NCBI GenBank assembly: GCA_032358165.1
Contig: JAALGY010000053.1
Span: 930,001-994,000 of the forward strand
Length of the DNA: 64,000 nucleotides
Origin: Diplosphaera chodatii
Taxonomy: Eukaryota > Chlorophyta > Trebouxiophyceae > Prasiolales > Stichococcaceae
Direction of reading: 5' to 3'
Position numbers and translations under genes: made by a program. The notes beneath the pieces were generated by a model that saw nothing but the letters and a program-made list of their open reading frames with translations, made no database searches and was not told where the DNA came from. Of this stretch, positions 61,023 through 64,000 are shown in pieces. Position 1 is the first letter of the stretch, and every line of letters starts with the position of its first letter.

Positions 61023-61682
61023 TCGTGTCCGTAGGTCTTGCCGGGAAGACCACTCGGTCAGCCCAGGGGTCCTCTGCGTCTTAATAGTATCCAGGACTGG
61101 TACCATTCATCAACAGCGGGAGTCATGTTGCCGGCATGTACAGCGTTCAACTGTCTCCCGTGAGCGTCCTGATGGCCTGCGCGGCCGAGCGGCACCTGAT
61201 CAGCAGAATCAGGGGCACCGTGCAGTCTGTTGGTCGTGTGCGCTGTGACCCAGCACTATTGAAAACGAGGTTTGCATCAAAAGCCCCTTGTCCGACTGTC
61301 TGCCAAAACGTTAGTAAAAGTGTGGCACGCTGTCAGACAGGGACCCGGCAAGCGAGCCGGGCACACGCAGCTCGTGCCATGGCACAGGGTGCGTCTTGGT
61401 GCGCGGCGCGCACGACAATGGTACTGTCCGCTTGATCTACGTGACAGCAGGTGGTGCTCGTTACCCACATCTTGTACACAGATGACCCGGGGCCCCTGAG
61501 CTGTGTGAGGAACTCGACTCCCGGCCAGGTTCGCACCGCAGCGCGTGAAGCGTTCCCGTCTCAGCGGCAGCCACTGGAAGCATATCCATCTCATTGAGCA
61601 TCCTTCGCAGCCTGTCTGTTGACATTGTCACGCCAGCCAAGGGAACGTATTGAGCGCTGTTGTTGCATCGATTGATATCTAG
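61023..61682. other. Intergenic region
   Basis: About 660 bases between APS reductase and the ferroxidase. Short frames only (61136-61499), with no recognised features. Presumed 3' UTR and ferroxidase promoter. Confidence 0.4.
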
Positions 61683-64000
61683 ATGATGGGGTGGCGGCTG
61701 TTGGCATGTCTCGCCATCGCAACGCTGGTCGTGCAGGGCGCCGCGGCGAGTAGGACACTGAAAGCAGGTGGGCTATCACAATGAGCTGGTGGCCTTTGGG
61801 CGCATTGCATTTTCGGGACCACCTATGTGCCGAAAACTATCCGCATCATCCTGTCGAACGCAAAGCCCAGTGCCTGGGCGACCACGGTTCTAGTAACACA
61901 GTTTTACTCGTCCATGATCAATTGAAAGACGGTAGTCTGCGATGGTTGCGACAGCCGAGCGGTAGGTCATTGATCATGTACCGTCAGGCAGACATGTAAA
62001 GGGCTGCTGATGCCTTGGCTGCAGGCGGGGGTAAGACGCGGCGGTACTATCTCGCTGCAAACACAATCGTTTGGGATTACCTGCCCCTCGGCATCAACGC
62101 ATGCCAGGGTCGGGACCTCAGCTCGGAGGAAGCCCTGTACGCGCGCGGCGGCAACTCTTCCACATATGTCAAGGCCCAGTTCCAGGGGTTCACGGATGCG
62201 AGCTTCAGCAAGCAGCTGGTGGGTATGCATGCTGATTTCGCGCTGGGTGTGGTCTGCCGTTGCATGAACGGCTGCTGGCGCGCCTCACTCATCGCGGCAC
62301 TCATTGAACTTTTGGTGCTGTCTGCCATGTGCAGGCCAGGCCAGCGGACGAGGAGCACCTGGGCAACATGGTGAGAACGTAGCCTCATAAGTGTTTTGCC
62401 AGCAAGCGTCTGGTTGGCTGAGGTCAGGTTGTAACTGCCTGGTTTTCGCTCATGCACACACTGTGATGGTGACCCCCACTGCTGCTGCGCAGGGTCCACT
62501 ACTGCGTGCTGCGGTGGGTGACATCATGGAGGTTCACCTGCTGAACAACCTCACCTTCCCCATCGACATCGTGCCCGGCGGCGTCGTGTCCAGCGCCCAC
62601 CAGGCCGTCAAGGTTGCGGGCCCCGGCGAGACGGTCGTCTATGCATGGAGCGTTCCTGCAGAGGTGTGTCATCAGGGAGGATGTTGTCACGCTGGCAACA
62701 TCTGCATGTGCATGCCCAGTAAACCCAGGAGAAAGCACCAGCGTATCTGCTGCATTCGTTGATGAATGCTGTACATGTTCATCTAAACAGGCTGGCCCGT
62801 CAACTGAGTCCAACAGCACATCGGCCATGTGGCTCTACCGGTCGCTGGTGGACCAGCAGGCACATGCTAATGCAGGACTCTTTGGTGAGATGTGATGGTG
62901 TTGATGCAGAGTCCTGCAGGAGCGTCCGCTGCAAACACCAAGTCGGTGCCCTGATGAAACTTGTGCTGCATTGTCTCATGCAGGTCCAATCATCATTACA
63001 CGTGCGGCTGCTGCTGACGCAAATGCCAAGCCAAAGGACGTCGATCGCGAGTTCATCACATTGTTCCAGGTGTGGAAAGTGTGATATGCCGCAAATGGAT
63101 CGCAGGACGCCCATGCACCATGCAGCACAGCATACAAAGTAAAGAATTGAACACCCTTTTCTTGCTGATGCGGGGAACACTCTGCCGCAGGTTGTGGACG
63201 AGGGTGCATCGCCATTCACTGCGGCCAGTGCCAAGCGATTCGGCGGTCCTGATGGCATGGATGGCATCTCAGAGGACGAGTTCTCCGAGTCGCAGCTTAA
63301 GCATTCAATCAACGGTAAGCATGCCAATTCATTGACGCGGACGTTGTAAGCATAGAATCAGGACAGCATGTCAAAGAACAGAGTTCTGGCATCCCACAGG
63401 ATGTCAGCACAGTTTGTCCCCGATGCAGGCCGCATCTTCTGCAACCTGCGCGGCCTGAATGCCAGCGTCGGCGAGCGTGTGCGGTGGCACACCGTCGTCC
63501 AGGTGTGTTTGATCGCTCCACACATGCACAGGCTGCCGCCAAGCGCTTGATTCGTTCTACTCCCGGTTGTGCCTGCTCTATGGGCTTGTCAGCAGTCACC
63601 TGCTGTTTTATTTGCTCTTGACCCGAACACCACATTCTGGGGCTCGACAGCATGCACAGGAACTCACAGACAAGTGATTGCAATTCTGCAGGGCAACGAA
63701 GTCGACGTGCACAACGCTCACTGGTGAGCCCTCATGTCACGCCCACTGCTCAAACCGGCTATGCTTTGTGAACTCCAAGCACTCTCGGTGAATGTCATGT
63801 GCCTATCTGACGCATTGTGTGTGTGTCGTAGGCACGGTCTTGTGAGCCGCGCTTCCCTCCTCCCTATGTTCATATGGACTCTCCATCTTCACCTAGCTCT
63901 GGTCCTTGAACCAAACCTGCTGCCAGTTTGCTAGGCAGTTGTCAGCGCCTGATGTCATGCATATGCCACCCTGATGTGAATTGCACGATTCGCTGTGCGT
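61683..64000 (+). CDS. Multicopper ferroxidase, FOX1/hephaestin-like (partial, runs off the window)
   Basis: Multicopper ferroxidases oxidise Fe(II) to Fe(III) at the cell surface; in Chlamydomonas, FOX1 works with a permease in high-affinity iron uptake. The start ATG at 61683 gives MMGWRLLACLAIATLVVQGA, a signal peptide. Exon 1 joins in phase to GGGKTRRYYLAANTIVWDYL, PLGINACQGRDLSSEEALYA. Further exons read GPLLRAAVGDIMEVHLLNNL, FPIDIVPGGVVSSAHQAVKV, SAMWLYRSLVDQQAHANAGL, PIIITRAADADAKPKDVDRE, FITLFQ, VVDEGASPFTAASAKRFGGP, RIFCNLRGLNASVGERVRWH and GNEVDVHNAHW, the last joined in phase to HGL, giving the copper-ligand motif HNAHWHG. This is about the first third of a typical protein; the next donor follows near 63842, so the rest lies beyond the window. 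Confidence 0.9.

Noticed and set aside
288..64000. Many in-frame stops inside gene regions, which might suggest pseudogenes
   Set aside because: Breaks fall between GT and AG sites and conserved blocks rejoin in phase, so these are introns of an intron-rich nuclear genome, not decay.

Overview
The window looks like nuclear DNA of a green alga. The protein sequences are plant-like: a plant-type APS reductase with a thioredoxin-like tail, SnRK2-like kinases, a plastid-type anthranilate synthase alpha subunit, an organellar L21 and a FOX1-like ferroxidase. Coding sequence is GC-rich and cut into many short exons by introns with GTGAGN or GTGCGN donors and CAG acceptors. No rRNA, tRNA, CRISPR array, complete transposon or bacterial operon was recognised. 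The species cannot be fixed from sequence alone; a core chlorophyte such as a trebouxiophyte is an inference.

Layout, left to right: TCTP (minus, 288-1857); CLEC16A/TT9-like FPL protein (plus, 2511-8320); p24 cargo receptor (plus, 8889-9985); SGT1 (plus, 10911-13289); mitochondrial cysteine desulfurase NFS1 (minus, 13806-17104); a long FGDF-motif protein like gamma-synergin/aftiphilin (plus, about 17598-23228); anthranilate synthase alpha (minus, 23551-27337); organellar ribosomal protein L21 (minus, 27767-28888); U1-70K (plus, about 29289-33053); UTP13/TBL3 (plus, 33593-39540); an unrecognised gene (plus, 40239-41649); uracil-DNA glycosylase (plus, 42456-44537); two SnRK2-like kinases facing each other tail to tail (plus, about 45069-47556; minus, 48590-about 51225); an oligopeptidase B-like S9A peptidase with a signal peptide (minus, 52776-57846); APS reductase (plus, about 58496-61022); and the first part of a multicopper ferroxidase (plus, 61683 to the window edge).

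Most genes are housekeeping genes and do not form one pathway. Loose themes are membrane traffic (CLEC16A-like, p24, FGDF protein), RNA and ribosome work (U1-70K, UTP13, L21), and sulfur, iron and Fe-S metabolism (NFS1, APS reductase, ferroxidase). Four head-to-head pairs share probable divergent promoter regions.

The most interesting signals are very small exons that can be placed by reading-frame phase and family alignment (13 and 12 nt in TCTP, a 13-nt last exon in NFS1, a possible 14-nt first exon in U1-70K), a Cys-to-Ser change in the redox motif of the APS reductase tail, the tail-to-tail paralogous kinases with altered P-loop and NRD motifs, and an unrecognised protein whose five exons join in consistent phase. 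I found no clearly new multi-gene system.
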